Assembly: GCA_030374805.1 (NCBI GenBank)
Contig: JARGSG010000036.1
Location: 1 to 64,000, forward strand
DNA: 64,000 nt
Direction of reading: 5' to 3'
From: Gracilaria gracilis
Taxonomy: Eukaryota > Rhodophyta > Florideophyceae > Gracilariales > Gracilariaceae
The translations under genes were made by a program, and so were the position numbers. Position 1 is the stretch's first letter, and the number at the start of each line of letters is the position of its first letter. The notes below the pieces were generated by a model that worked only from the letters and a program-made list of their open reading frames with translations, ran no database searches and was not told the DNA's origin. Of this stretch, positions 10,548-21,104 are shown in pieces.

Positions 10548-10940
10548 CAAGGTGCGCACGGCCGCCCAGGAAAACGGATCGCTAAGAGGGCCAATACTCG
10601 CATAAGCCGAAAGCGTCAGATTCAAATTTACACCACGTTTTGGCATGATTTTTGGAAAAATCAAAAACGTGGCACGCGCACCACGCAGCGCGATGACTTG
10701 TTGCAAATTCATAACGGACAAGTTGTAACGGCTGACAGGCATCGTTGGAACGATGACGAGGATGATTAGTTGTCTAGTTACGTACAACGGTAAGTAGGTT
10801 ACGCGATACACGTGCAACATACACGTGCAATCTACACGTGCATATACACGTGCAATGTAGAAGAGTAGAGCAGTGCTAGGGTATTTGGAGGCTATATAAG
10901 GGGCCCCGGACTCCCCTCCGGTCTCCTTCTCTCCTCCTCA
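10548..10940. other. Spacer with tandem CACGTGCA repeats and a TATA-like box
   Basis: No gene seen. Positions about 10803-10858 hold four tandem 13-15 bp units of the form ATACACGTGCAA. A TATATAAG box lies at 10893-10900, about 50 bp before the pol frame becomes recognisable. No gag, primer-binding site or 5' LTR matching the 3' LTR is seen. Confidence 0.6.
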
Positions 10941-10942
10941 TC

Positions 10943-11700
10943 CCACAATCGGGCACTGAAGAGTCGAAAAGGACCGTCGAGCTGGAGGACGGCACAACTG
11001 TGCCAATCGTTCGGCGACCTTTACGAAAGGCTTTCAAGAAGCAAGTTCCATTGCCAGTGGCCCAGCAGCCAGACAAATCGAACCGTTCGTCGACGGAGCT
11101 CCGAGTGGCTCGGTCTATTTGCATTCCACCGGAATCCCAGACATGGGTCACGGTCACGTCCGTGCAGCACGGTCTGCAAACCGTTCAGCCATTGCCTCCT
11201 TTTTACGAAAGTCAGAACTTGGCCCTCGCAAATGAGATTGTACTTGTTGAGCCAGAGGAGCCCTTCAGGGTATTGGTTGCTAATTTTAGCTCCTCCCAAC
11301 AGAGGTTGGTAAAGAACCAAGTCATTCGTTCCATGTTACCACACCCGGTGGCTATTGTACCCACACAGGTCTCTACCGCCGAGGTTCTTGGAATTCTCGA
11401 AGCTGAGGAGGGAGAGGGGAAGTGCGCTGACGCAACCGTACCGAAGAATTCGTCGGGAGACGCTGCGCCGAACTCGTCGCGTAAAGAAGTGTTGACTTCG
11501 TCGAAAGAACCAACGCCGGCACTGTCGGAAGGAAGACTAGAATCACCTGGATCTGAGAAGAAGGACCCCGTACAGGAGCTCGAGTCTCTGGACTTTAACC
11601 ATGTCCCAGAGTCTCACCGTGAAAAGTTACGGGATATGCTACGTGATTTTGACCCCCATGTGGGACGGTTCCCTTGGAAAAATTGGGATCACCGAACATC
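10943..11700 (+). pseudogene. Chromovirus pol, protease-RT linker
   Basis: The frame carries the linker typical between retropepsin and RT: ELEDGTTVPIVRR, then IPPESQTWVTV, VEPEEPFRVLVANFS and VKNQVIRSM. No DTG/DSG protease active site is present, so the protease itself is lost or lies outside. The end of this frame runs into the RT fingers (FDPHVGRF) and then leaves the RT frame by a frameshift near 11.6-11.7 kb. Confidence 0.7.
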
Positions 11701-12723
11701 GGATAGATTTGATGCCGAACACTCGGCCAATCTCGCAACACCCCTACAGGGTAGGACCGACGGCTCGGGAAGAAGAAAAGACTCAAGTCGAGAAGATGCT
11801 CCGCGCCGGAGTCATTGAACCGGCCCATTCGCCGTGGGCCTCGCCCGTGGTACTCGCTCCCAAACCCGATGGGTCTTGGCGTTTTTGTATCGATTACCGC
11901 AAGCTTAACGCGGCTACCATCAAGGACGTGTATCCCATCCAGAGGAGGGACGAATGCATCGATTTGCTCGGAAGCGCAAAGGTGTTCACGACCCTCGACG
12001 CGAACTGGGGATATTGGCAAGTGTTAGTAAGGGCAGAGGACCATGATAAAACGGCGTGTGTATGTCATTAAAGACTATACCGATTCAACCGGATGCTCTT
12101 TGGGCTCACGAACGCCACCTGCCACTTTCCAAAGAGCAGTGGATATTTTGCTTGCTCGCTTTAAGTGGAAGACGTGCCTGGTATACCTGGATGACATCAT
12201 TGTGTTTTCCAGTAACCTGGACGAGCACTTGACCCACGTTCGGGAAGTGATGCGAGTCCTACGAGAAGCAAACATCACACCGAAGTTGAAGAAGTGCGAG
12301 TTCTTTACCAATACCGTGAAATATCTTGGCCACATAATCCGTCCGGGACGGCTATCGATTGACACTGTACGTGCACGGTCCCTGAAGGAGGCCAAAACCC
12401 CACGGACTCAGACGGAACTCCGATCCTTCGTCGGCCTTTGCAATGTCTACCGCCGTTTTATTCCGCACTTCGCGGATATAGCAGCTCCATTGAATAAACT
12501 CTTGCGAAAGGGACAGCCAGTGAAACTGGAACCATTTGATGACCGTCAGGCAACGGCATTCTCATCGCTCATTGATGCAGTAACTTCGACGCCAATTCTT
12601 TCCCTGCCGAAGCTCGGATTGCCGAATTCCATCGATACGGATGCCAGCAATTTCCAGATCGGCTATGCTTTGTTTCAGACCACAGAGAATGGCGAACGAC
12701 TTCCAATTGGTTTTTGGTCTTGA
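11601..12723 (+). pseudogene. Chromovirus reverse transcriptase (broken)
   Basis: RNA-dependent DNA polymerase of the element. Motifs in order: EHRIDL, VIEPAHSPWASPVVL, WRFCIDYRKLN, TTLDANWGYWQV, DKTA, then after breaks CLVYLDDIIVFS with the catalytic YLDD, and KYLGHII. The first frame meets an in-frame TAA at 12069-12071, where homologues read on into GLYRF-like sequence; here RLYRFNRMLFGLTNA follows. A frameshift then moves to the next frame for the palm and thumb. The second frame ends at TGA (12721-12723) within the RNase H domain, probably from a CGA Arg codon. Confidence 0.85.
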
Positions 12724-13122
12724 AGCCTTAACGTTCATAAAAGAAATTACCCGGTACCCGAGAAAGAATGCTTGGCAGTAGTCTGGGCTCTCCAGACGCA
12801 GCGACCGTACCTCATGGGAGGACATTTTACCGTCCATACCGACCATTCGGCCCTACGATGGCTTCTCTCCATTGCGGAGCCTTCCGGCCGCTTAATGCGG
12901 TGGAGACTAAGATTATCGGAGTTCGACTTCGACGTGCAGTACAAGAAGGGAATCCTAAACACTCAGGCGGATGCACTTTCCCGCTTGCCGACCGCGGCTG
13001 AAGCTGAGCCAGTCGATGATCTGGAAATACCCTGTTTCCACATGGAGGACGACGAGGACGAAGATTCGGAGGTTTGGGACGTCTATAACGCTGGCTTAAC
13101 CGTTCAGATACGGGGCCAGTGA
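12724..13122 (+). pseudogene. Chromovirus RNase H
   Basis: Continuation in the same frame as the preceding RT after one TGA. It shows SLNVHKRNYPVPEKECLAVVWAL and HTDHSALRWLL and ends with DADALSR-like sequence (TQADALSRL), the usual end of Ty3 RNase H. The catalytic Asp pair is represented by DTDASN just upstream and HTDH here. An acidic linker follows before the integrase. Confidence 0.8.
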
Positions 13123-14096
13123 CGGGATCATTCGTGCCGATAACACCGGAAGAATTGATCCGGGAACAGTATACGGACCTGTTCTGCAGTAGGGTTCGTG
13201 CCCATCTGAACGGTGGAGCTCAACTGCCCTTTGTCATGAACGACCAAGGATTCTTGGTTCGAACGGTTACTGACCGGCCACAGATTGTGGTACCTCACTC
13301 ACTTCAATCCCGAGTCTTGCATTTTTCCCATTACGTGAAGCTGTCGGCCCACCCTGGTGGAAGAGATTTGTACTACACCCTCAGGAAGGACTTCTATTGG
13401 CCAGCGATGGCATTCGATGCGTACGCTACTGCTCGTGGATGTTCTGGTTGCGCAATGACCCGCCTCAAACTGCGGAAGTACTACAAACAGTTGGTACTCT
13501 TCCCCGCAAGGGCCCTACTTGAGTTCGTGGCGATTGACATACTCGGCGAGTTTATCCGGACCCGCCGAGGTAATCGGTTTCTACTTTTCATAACCGGCCG
13601 CTTTTCTAAGCTCGTGCGGACAGTTCCCCTGACGAAGATCACCACCAGTGCGGTCGCGCAAGCGTTCGTAACCCGCTGAGTGTTTGTCTACGGACCGCCG
13701 ATTGATTTACTATCGGATAATGGGTCGCAATTCGCTGCGAAGTTCTTCGAGGACGTGTGTCGAATACTGGACATTAAGAACTGGTTTACTACGACCTACC
13801 ATCCGCAAAGTAACGGCCATGTGGATCGCTTTAATCGCACCATGTTGAATGCGCTGCGAACTTTCGTTGCCGACCACCCTTCGGAATGGGATCTCTACAC
13901 CGATGCGGTGACTTATGCCTCCAATACGCAGGTACATCGCACTACCCAGATCTCTCCGTTCGAACTGGTCTTATCACGTGTTCCACCATCCGTGGCTGTC
14001 GAGCCCCAACCTACGCTGGATAAATTCCCTTCACCCCGCCTATACAGGGACGCCTGGATAAGCTTGCTGAAACAAATGATTCGCGTAGTTGGGTAG
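13119..14096 (+). pseudogene. Chromovirus integrase (broken, atypical third acidic residue)
   Basis: DDE integrase. The zinc finger is present (H...H in VLHFSHYVKLSAHPGG and C..C in GCSGCAM), then the first Asp in AIDILGEF, the second in LLSDNGSQF, and the third position in SNGHVDRFNRT, where families nearly always have Glu in QVERFNRT. Here it is Asp. One TGA (13677-13679, probably from a Trp codon) splits the core, and a TAG ends the second part at 14094-14096. Catalysis by this copy is therefore unlikely. Confidence 0.85.
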
Positions 14097-14670
14097 CAAA
14101 TCGACAAGGCGCAAGCCGCCTACAAGCGGAATTTCGACGGACGTCTGCGAAGGAAGGCCCCACCGGTCAAGGAAGGTGGCTATGTCTTTCACCGGAAAAA
14201 AATACTACAATCTGGAAAAAGAGAAACGCCACAAGCTTTCTCCGATCGCGGACGGCCCCTACAGGGTCATCTCTGTCACCGATACTACGGTTGTCCTTAA
14301 CATCAAGGGAGAGCACGAACGCCTCTCACGTGATTGCGTTATGCCGGCACCATCGCCAGAACCTCCCGTACACAAAGCTCATCAAGGACCGACAACTTCG
14401 GATACTACCCCGCCCGGCCTGTCAGTTCTACCGCACGCAACGTGCGGTTTGGCCGATCTTCCTACGGAGTCGGATCATAACCCCAAATTTGGGCAAGACG
14501 CGTATGTGCACACACGCGTCGCGCCCACTACTAGGATTATCGCACCGTCCCCGCCGCTCCCACTGAGGAGGGGGAGGGAGACACTCATTCTAGTTACGCT
14601 GCTGCTCAGCAGTCTAGGGCGTTGCAAACGGATAGTGCACCTGCGCAAAACACCGCCGGGAACGGAGTGA
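14097..14670 (+). pseudogene. Chromovirus GPY/F module and linker
   Basis: After the integrase core the frame carries the small module HKLSPIADGPYRVISV, DTTVVLN and ERLSRDCVMPAP, the GPY/F region that follows integrase in Ty3 elements. It is followed by Pro/Thr-rich linker sequence. Position and motif are typical; no catalytic role is known. Confidence 0.7.
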
Positions 14671-15027
14671 GTGAAGCCTTGCCATCGCGGACGGGAAGCG
14701 AATGGACGTGTGACAGTAAGTGCCCCGCTGACAGTCCAATGTCAGCGAATGCAGAGTTACCGTTTTCGTCTTCGCCGCTGCAAGCGGACTGTCTACGTAG
14801 AAATGTTACGCCCAGACGGGATGCGCATCCGGAGACACCAGGCCGCGACGTGAAAGGTATCGCTGGCGCAGTACCCGTCGACGGAGGACGCGCAGGCCTG
14901 CAACAGCAGCGGCGCTATTCAAAGCCCGACGTCCGGGAACACACACGGAGACGCACCGCCACTGCGGAATGAAGACAAGACGAATGTTGCCCCGTCAGCG
15001 GAAAACACTGATCACTCGGAGGGGACA

Positions 15028-15890
15028 TTGATTTTGAGAGACCGTGCTGTGACGGCTGATCCAAGCTTGGGAAGGGCAGTCGACTTAGTTGATGACGGCA
15101 CCAGAACGGCAGAGCACACGGCCATATCAGTACAGGTAGACACCACTCTAGGTGGACAGAAGCCAAGCACGTTGGACGCGCGCACGGCGCGACACGCGCC
15201 ACACACCGTGGGTGAACCGCCTCCCTTGGAGGGTGACAATTCACATGACAGTGCACGCCGTTGGCACACGCGTGCCGCAGAGGGTGACGAGCCGCCAAAA
15301 AACGGTAGTTCCTTAATTGCAACGGCTCACCACGGCACCACGACGGTTGGAGCCACACGTTCGGCTGTGGGCGGGGAACCGTCTTCAACGCACGTGACGG
15401 AGCACCGCTCGCTAGACCCCCGCACGGAGGATCGTCGCCCATCGATCGGGGCGATATCGCCGGAACAGCGGAAGCTCGCAGTTCGCCCAGAGGGGCCCCC
15501 GCAACGGCTCCACAAACAAGTGGCTTCAGACCCCGCACCAGAGAGTGTAACTCTCCGAGAAGCTCCCTGGAGAGCACAACCGAGACCTAGTGTACAGGAT
15601 GCATTGCCGCTGAAACGGAAGTCGAGGGCAGTCGCCCGCATAAGCCACCACAGTGGAAGAGCAATCTGCCCTTCAAAGGAGGACCGTTCGACCGCCAGGG
15701 ATGAGGACTCACTGTTCAAGCCGCCAGAGCGCAGTGTCTACGAACGCGAGTTCGTAGTGGACCGCATAATGAGGCACGGCCAAGACTCTACTAGAGAGCT
15801 AGTATACCAAGTCCGTTGGTACGGCTACCACCTTCGGAGGACACACACGAACCTATAGAGCACCTGTATTGCTTGAAGGTACTTCAGTAC
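15028..15890 (+). pseudogene. Chromovirus low-complexity spacer and chromodomain
   Basis: A long Thr/Arg/Pro/Ser-rich spacer ends in a C-terminal chromodomain: YEREFVVDRIM, then LVYQVRWYGY. Just after this a frameshift occurs; in the next frame PSEDTHEPIEHL continues and completes the domain. The Trp of the usual DTWEP motif is His in this copy. Chromodomains at the end of integrase bind methylated histone H3 and direct integration into heterochromatin in this clade. Confidence 0.8.
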
Positions 15891-16235
15891 CACCGGAGGA
15901 CCGGTACACCGCCACCGGACTCGCTCGACAAAGCCCAAGTGGGTTAGCGCCCACACTAGGTACGCCGCTCACGCGGAACACTTGCCGCTTCGGCGGACAA
16001 GCCACGATACAGTGGAACGGAAGAAGAAGACGAAGAAGAAGCCTGAGAAGAGGAAGTCGAAGAACTGGAATTTGCCGCTTCAAGCGGAATACCTCCCTTA
16101 GATAAAAAGCAGCCGCCCCTCGCGGGGTGCTGCCCCCTGAGGAGGGGGAGGGATAAAGAGAGTTTGCTAAAAGCCGGTAGCAACCGGAAACATTTAATCA
16201 TAGAACCAAGATATATTGATATCTATGGAGTTTGA
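15891..16235. other. Spacer between chromodomain and antisense frame
   Basis: No gene. It contains GAAGAAGAAGACGAAG-type purine-rich sequence, small CCGCTTCAAGCGG-type hairpins and an internal purine tract, GAGGAGGGGGAGGG, near 16138, which resembles the polypurine tract before the 3' LTR. Confidence 0.55.
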
Positions 16236-16544
16236 TCACACGCCGGACGGTCCGGAACCGGACCCACGAGTTTGGGCAAACCACTGAGCCGCAAGGCCTT
16301 GCAACTGCGCCAAGTCGGTCACCGTGTCAGACACGGGCACATCCATGCCGCGAAGGAAACTGCGGATGACGATCACCTGGAGGTCAGTACTCGAACCGGC
16401 CCCGCCCGCAGAAGCGGAGGCCTGCCACGCGCCAACTGAGTTGGGCGTACCCTGCACTACCGCATCAGCGGATCCGCCGTCATCTCCGGCTACGTCGATC
16501 ACGTCGATCTGCTGGTTCGCTCCCTGGTCCATAGGGCTTCCTGC
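16236..16544 (-). CDS. Antisense frame B of the chromovirus
   Basis: Same reading frame as frame A, separated from it by one TAG. About 98 codons from the first ATG: a Gly/Ala/Ser-rich start and a helical segment VIVIRSFLRGMDVPVSD followed by LQGLAAQW. The second chromovirus has a counterpart (AVIAQFLRRFGLSATVASGD) again placed directly after frame A and again in the same frame across a stop. Function unknown. Conservation of both parts and the dividing stop in two diverged copies argues for a real two-part gene. Confidence 0.6.
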   Translation of the reverse strand, partial: AGSPMDQGANQQIDVIDVAGDDGGSADAVVQGTPNSVGAWQASASAGGAGSSTDLQVIVIRSFLRGMDVPVSDTVTDLAQLQGLAAQWFAQTRGSGSGPSGV

Positions 16545-18125
16545 CTAATCAAGGTTCTCGTCCTCCTCGTCCTCGACGAAAACGAACCCACGAGGATGGC
16601 CCTCTGGGATGCTCCGCTCGACCTGACGCCGTTCCCGCGCCTCGGCGGCTGTGACTATCTCCCATTCCCATGGGTCGAAGTATACAAAGTCGCCAGCGTT
16701 GACGTCGCGTCCGGGAGACCGGTCTGTAATCCGACAGATACACTCGGAGACCTGACTAGCAGGCACGGAGTCCGACTCGACACCGTCGATGACCTCCACC
16801 AAGGACACCACTTCCCGCGCGTTGCAGACGGATAGGAGCAAAACGGTGAGGTCCAAATTCCGAATGGATCGGCGAATCATCTCCGGCACAAACCAAAGCC
16901 GGCAATGATCATACGCCTCCCAGAGGAGGAATGCCGCGACACGGAGAGTCTATTCGGTGGCAAGGATACTCCAAAGGCCGCGCGGCGGATTTTCCATGTA
17001 GTACGACCCGACGTATGTCAGGCATGGGGGGAGCTCCACATAGCACCCTCGAAGGACCTCAACCGCAGGCCAGAACGATGGCAGCCGAACGTATCGCCCT
17101 TGACGGGAACGCACCGCGATTCGCTCAACCTCCAAGCATCGGTACGGCACCAAAATCCCGATGCGGGATCGCCACTTCCTCTCGTGACGGAGGCCTTCGA
17201 ATAACTCACGCCACGACGACTTGCAGAGGTACCGGAACTCGGCCAGAAGAATCGGACGAGCCCACAGGATGAGATCCTGGTGGGGCTGAACGATATCCGC
17301 ATAGCGGTCAATCTCGTCGAAGGCAACAACCAGTCGATCTCCATACTCAACCTCGCCGAACGTACGGTAGTAGGCCACGTCGAACCCGTAATGGGACGGA
17401 ACCGGATGCTCTTTCGGCGCCCGAAAATGTCGCGCATACCCAATGCGGGCAATCTCCCGGCGAGCAAACGCCTGGCTCTCGCTTCTCGTATACCAGAGAC
17501 AATCTGGATGGACCGTGATACGGGCGAGCCAGTCCCATGAGCGGACGGCGCTAACGGGAAGCCCTCCGGGGAGATTACCGTCGATGGCGTAGGAGTTGAT
17601 CATTGCTTCATTCCGAACGGCTTCGGCATTGAACCACGGGGCTTGTGCAAACAGGCCGCTATGGCGGTGAATATCGCGTACGTGGAGACTCCCATGACTG
17701 GGCCATCCTCTCGTTTTTATCGGCACGCTAGCATGGAACCAATCCCACACGGGAGCTGGATCAGGAGTCGCTGCCGTCGCAACGGACACCGTGCCAGAAG
17801 CGGAAGCCCCCGACGATTGGGGCAAGGGCACCGACCAGAACCGCGGTACGGCAGCTGCCATTCGCTCAGTCCCAGCAGAGGGAGCACCGGGGTTACCGCA
17901 GGTGTTGTTGTTGGTAGGCATCGCTGTGTCGATGAGAGTCGAAGGTGCCAAGTATGGTACGAGTGCCAAGTTGTTGCAGTCCGAGTTTTCGGCGGGCTCA
18001 TCGCCGGAGTCCAGATTATATAGGCCCATGATGGGAAGTGATAAGCCGAACGAGTCGAAAGTTTCAGCCTGAAGAGGGGGAGATGTAGAGCAATTGCCCT
18101 TGGCAGGGACTGAGGGGGATGCCAC
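16545..18125 (-). pseudogene. Antisense frame A of the chromovirus (one premature stop)
   Basis: Unknown protein encoded opposite to pol, between pol and the 3' LTR. One reading frame of 526 codons runs the whole way with a single TAG at 16950-16952. Before the stop: VRSWDWLARITV, ARIGYARHF, ILLAEFRY, IGILVPYR, EVLRGCYVELPPCLTYVGS. After it: LLWEAYDHCRLW and DFVYFDPWE, then an acidic end. The same order and motifs occur in the element at 60.7-62.1 kb, where the stop position is Cys. Tyr/Trp-rich core, Ser/Pro-rich N-terminus, acidic C-terminus. No family recognised. The ATG lies just inside the 3' LTR. Confidence 0.7.
18071..18083 (+). promoter_or_regulatory. Polypurine tract of chromovirus copy 1
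   Basis: GAAGAGGGGGAGA directly precedes a TGTAGAGC sequence that fits an LTR start. This is where plus-strand synthesis would be primed. Confidence 0.65.
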
Positions 18126-18920
18126 TGATATATCCGTTGTTGTTTTCGCCTGAACCTCCTCCTATTATGAAGTCTATTTGCCTATCTGGCCCAGATTAGG
18201 GATCCTCCTATGAAGGGTAGGATTAGCGTGACACGTGTGTGCCCGCGCCCGACTACCAGATGCACCGTTTGAAGAGTGCCACGGAGGTACAAGTGGGTAG
18301 CGTTGGCCTGCGTGCCGGGTACTTAGATATTTTAGTGATATTTGTCAGCCGTATATAAGTGGCGGCACTTGCCGCCACTGTACGGGAAGTAAACCTCAAT
18401 GAGGCTTTGGCTATAGCTTGTGTTCTGCTTGCGCACGGTCTTCTGCCCCATTCCCGGGGAATACCGCCGCTTATCCGGACAGGTTATCCACCTCCGTCAC
18501 CAAGAAGCACCGATCCGTCGTACGGCCTTTTACTTATCATTCTTTCGTACACTCTTTCTGTTTCCCCGTCTTACGGCTTCGTTACACTTCGCCCTGTTGT
18601 ACAGGTTTGCCCTTTTTGTCGCGGGATTATTCCCCGCTCTCACGAGTCTGTGCTACGCAGTGCGGCTCATTTTGCTACCTTCTATCTCTCTCATTTTGCA
18701 CGGGATTCGCCACACCCAGTGGAATCCAACCTTTTGGCACCTCGATTGCCACCCCCAACCTCCGTCTGTAAGTCAGGACGAGGCCGCCCGGAGTTACGCC
18801 CCGCACTGGCGGCCTCATCGGAGGGTTCTGCTACTGCTCTGCCCTAATAGGGAGCAAGGCTGAACACCTTGGGTGCGTAGCCGCCGGCGCGGTTTGTGTT
18901 CTTTCTTTTCGTTCCCGGCT
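18084..18920 (+). repeat. 3' LTR of chromovirus copy 1 (boundaries estimated)
   Basis: Starts TGTAGAGC after the polypurine tract. TATATAAG lies at 18352-18359, followed at once by a perfect 9-bp hairpin (GTGGCGGCA, loop CT). The right end is inferred from the point where Mutator-like copy A sequence begins again. A matching 5' LTR is not in the window, so the length of about 840 bp is unconfirmed. Confidence 0.6.
18359..18378. repeat. 9-bp perfect hairpin right after the LTR TATA box
   Basis: Arms GTGGCGGCA and TGCCGCCAC with a 2-base loop, overlapping the TATA box 3' end. In an LTR this would sit near the transcription start and could shape the RNA 5' end; that role is inference. Confidence 0.8.
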
Positions 18921-18924
18921 TTGC

Positions 18925-19372
18925 CCCACATGCCATTGCAAATTTTGGGAGCGATTTTATCCGATTGTGATGTGCTTCGTTCAGATTTGTATACATAAAT
19001 AGGTCGCGGTGCCTCTCTGCAACTGGAATTGAGCAAGAATGGTTCTGAAACCAGAGCAAGTATGCCCATGTATTCCTCGCAAGCCAGTCGGCAAATGCTT
19101 CTCATTTGGATCCCATTCATCTCATGAAGCTTAACGCTTACTCACATTCTTCCCGAGAATGGACATTTCGAGTACCAATTGGCCACTCAAAAAGCTTTCG
19201 TTCGTTTGTGATTTCGTATTTTTCCAAAATACATCTTTTGGCGTGAACATCGCACCCGACTGCAACAGCTTTGATATAATCAATAACAGCACCTGACTTA
19301 AAAGTTTCGTCCAGAGCCGTAGCCAAACCAAAAGCATATGTTGTTTCGAAGTCTGTAGCTACTAGACCTCCA
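18925..19372 (-). pseudogene. Mutator-like transposase copy A, C-terminal part
   Basis: Minus-strand remnant matching copy B at 31.5-31.95 kb. Shared stretches include ATDFETTYA, CDVHAKRCILEKYEIT, ELF/KLFEWPIGTR, AERHRDLFMYTNLNEA and HNRIKSLPKFA. It has TAA where copy B has Gln and TGA where copy B has Gly and Trp. The end of the protein is cut off by the chromovirus 3' LTR, and the middle by the DDE_4 insertion. Confidence 0.65.
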
Positions 19373-19386
19373 ACGCAAAAAGCAGT

Positions 19387-19397
19387 TTTCTACGCAA
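19387..19397. repeat. 11-bp direct repeat flanking the DDE_4 insertion (left)
   Basis: TTTCTACGCAA here recurs at 21114-21124, on either side of the DNA that interrupts Mutator-like copy A. It could be a target-site duplication, but 11 bp is longer than the 2-3 bp usual for this transposase class, and no terminal inverted repeat was found just inside. Confidence 0.5.
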
Positions 19398-19412
19398 AAA
19401 CTGAGTAAATCC

Positions 19413-19600
19413 AGGAAACAGTGAGCTGTTTCCTTGATTGTCTCAGTATCTACAATGACACTCAATTCAAAAGTCGCAGATATGATATTTGAATTGAGTG
19501 TCAATGTCCTTTACATTGACACAGCCATATGGTAATGACTGTGCCAATGCGCAAATCCACAACATAGACAAGAAGACAGAGTCACCAAAGAGGTAACTCT
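19413..19600. repeat. Run of inverted repeats upstream of the DDE_4 gene
   Basis: Several perfect or near-perfect hairpins follow one another: arms AGGAAACAG (19413-19434), TGACACTCAATTCAAA (19456-19471 with 19488-19503), GTGTCAATGT (19498-19522, sharing bases with the previous arm), and AGACAGAGT (19575-19602 region). A further GCGCGTTTA pair lies at 19718-19766. They lie inside the inserted DNA and may be subterminal transposase-binding repeats. Confidence 0.75.
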
Positions 19601-19880
19601 GTCTTTTAAGAATACCAAACCGCCGGTGCAATCGAGAGCGGCAACGGCCAAGATCATCCACAGTCTCGATCATATTGGCATCAGGGTACTGTAGTATGCC
19701 TAATATTACAGATGAAAGCGCGTTTAATGCATTGGAATTGCTAGCGACACAGCATTCTAAACGCGCCAGCAATTTGAACTGGCGACAGAAACCCCTAATT
19801 GGGATGACTCCGACGAAGAAACCGACTCCGAAAGCCTTATCTTTGACATATTTTACAGTCAAAATGGGACGAAGTCTATT

Positions 19881-20966
19881 TTGCAAATGACCAATTTTAC
19901 AGCTGCAGAGTTCCAAAAACTTTGGAATTCATTGGAAACATTTATTTCAGACAGTTGGAACGTAGGCCGTGGCAAAAAATTTCAACCTTCTGGAAAGGAC
20001 ACGTTGTTCATGTGCCTCACAGTCCTGAAACATGGTGGTTGTTGGGACTTTTTGGCTAATATTTTCAATTTCAAAACACCAACCTTCGAAAGATTGATTA
20101 CAAAATTTATTCGAATGATTGGTCTACACGTGTACAATGCAATGGTCACCGAGGAATTGAAAAAATGGCCTATGTCAAAATTGGTAAAAGAAAAGAGAAC
20201 CTTTTCCAAATACAAGTGCGCATATTACGCCACAGATGTTAAGTTTCAACAATCTCACCGCCCTGGGGGTTCTTTGGAGGAAGCTAAAAAAAATTTTAGC
20301 GGAAAGCATAAACTCTACGGTTATAAAACCGAAGTGTCGGTTATACCAAATGGATTGGCAGTTTTTGCAACATCTCACTACCCTGGTTCAAAATCTGATG
20401 TGGATATTTTTTATGATAGTTTTGAAGGTTTTCACAAATGGGCATTAAAAAAGGTAGATGATGAAGAAAAAATTATGGATACCGGAGTTTTATGTGAAGA
20501 CTATTCGGACTATTGGGCGGTACTTTGGGACAAAAGGTACCAAGGATTAAAAGATTTTTGCCGAGCTATACATCCAAAGAGGAAGCCGAGATTAGGGCAT
20601 TTATCACGGGATGAAGAATTGGAAAATAAGCGCATGTTCTCTGATAGGATTCTCGTGGAAAACTATTTTGGAAGAATGTCTGGATTATGTTCTATACTGT
20701 CGCTGAAATATAGATGGAACGAGAATCTATATGATTTAATTTTTTATTTATGCTGTGGACTAACAAATGCGCATATTAAGGATCATCCACTTCGAATGGA
20801 GGATGGAGATTTTTATGCAAAAGTGGAAGCAAGGCTCTACAAGATTGGGGAGGATAGTGTGAAGAAAAGGCGTTTAATGCAACAAAAATACCGCGAGAAA
20901 CGCGCGCGCCGGTTGAATACGAAGCTTCGTACTGCAGGGTCGGATGATGAAACATTGGAACCTTGA
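19881..20966 (+). CDS. DDE_4 (Harbinger-like) transposase
   Basis: Intact 361-residue transposase. Catalytic triad visible as Asp119 (YYATDVKFQ), Asp173 (YPGSKSDVDIF) and Glu260 (DRILVENYFGRM), with the hallmark FSGKHKLYGYKTEVSV between. C-terminus basic (KKRRLMQQKYREKRARRL). AT-richer codon use than neighbouring elements. It sits inside Mutator-like copy A, so it arrived later. The frame begins at ATG and ends with TGA with no internal stop, making it the best preserved transposase here. A DNA-binding partner protein, found in classic Harbingers, is not seen. Confidence 0.85.
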   Translation: MQMTNFTAAEFQKLWNSLETFISDSWNVGRGKKFQPSGKDTLFMCLTVLKHGGCWDFLANIFNFKTPTFERLITKFIRMIGLHVYNAMVTEELKKWPMSKLVKEKRTFSKYKCAYYATDVKFQQSHRPGGSLEEAKKNFSGKHKLYGYKTEVSVIPNGLAVFATSHYPGSKSDVDIFYDSFEGFHKWALKKVDDEEKIMDTGVLCEDYSDYWAVLWDKRYQGLKDFCRAIHPKRKPRLGHLSRDEELENKRMFSDRILVENYFGRMSGLCSILSLKYRWNENLYDLIFYLCCGLTNAHIKDHPLRMEDGDFYAKVEARLYKIGEDSVKKRRLMQQKYREKRARRLNTKLRTAGSDDETLEP

Positions 20967-21104
20967 GGTTCGACGGTATTGAGTGCATCGTATGATCACT
21001 ACGAATTTGCAGTGTGTTTTGCATGGAACTATCTCTATTTGGTTTGCTATACAGTAATTGAGAATTTATTGAGTAAAATTATTGTTTGCTTTGTTGAAAC
21101 GTAT

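Larger units (their letters stand above)
10941..18920 (+). mobile_element. Degraded Ty3/gypsy chromovirus, copy 1 (5' truncated)
   Basis: Domain order pre-RT region, RT, RNase H, HHCC zinc finger and integrase core, GPY/F, low-complexity spacer, chromodomain identifies a Ty3/gypsy chromovirus. Gag, the protease active site and the 5' LTR are absent. Downstream of pol come a long antisense frame, a polypurine tract and a 3' LTR with a TATA box. The 3' end lies inside Mutator-like copy A. Pol is broken by several stops and frameshifts, so this copy is not autonomous. The right boundary is estimated from where the Mutator-like homology resumes and is uncertain by about 40 bp. Confidence 0.85.
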
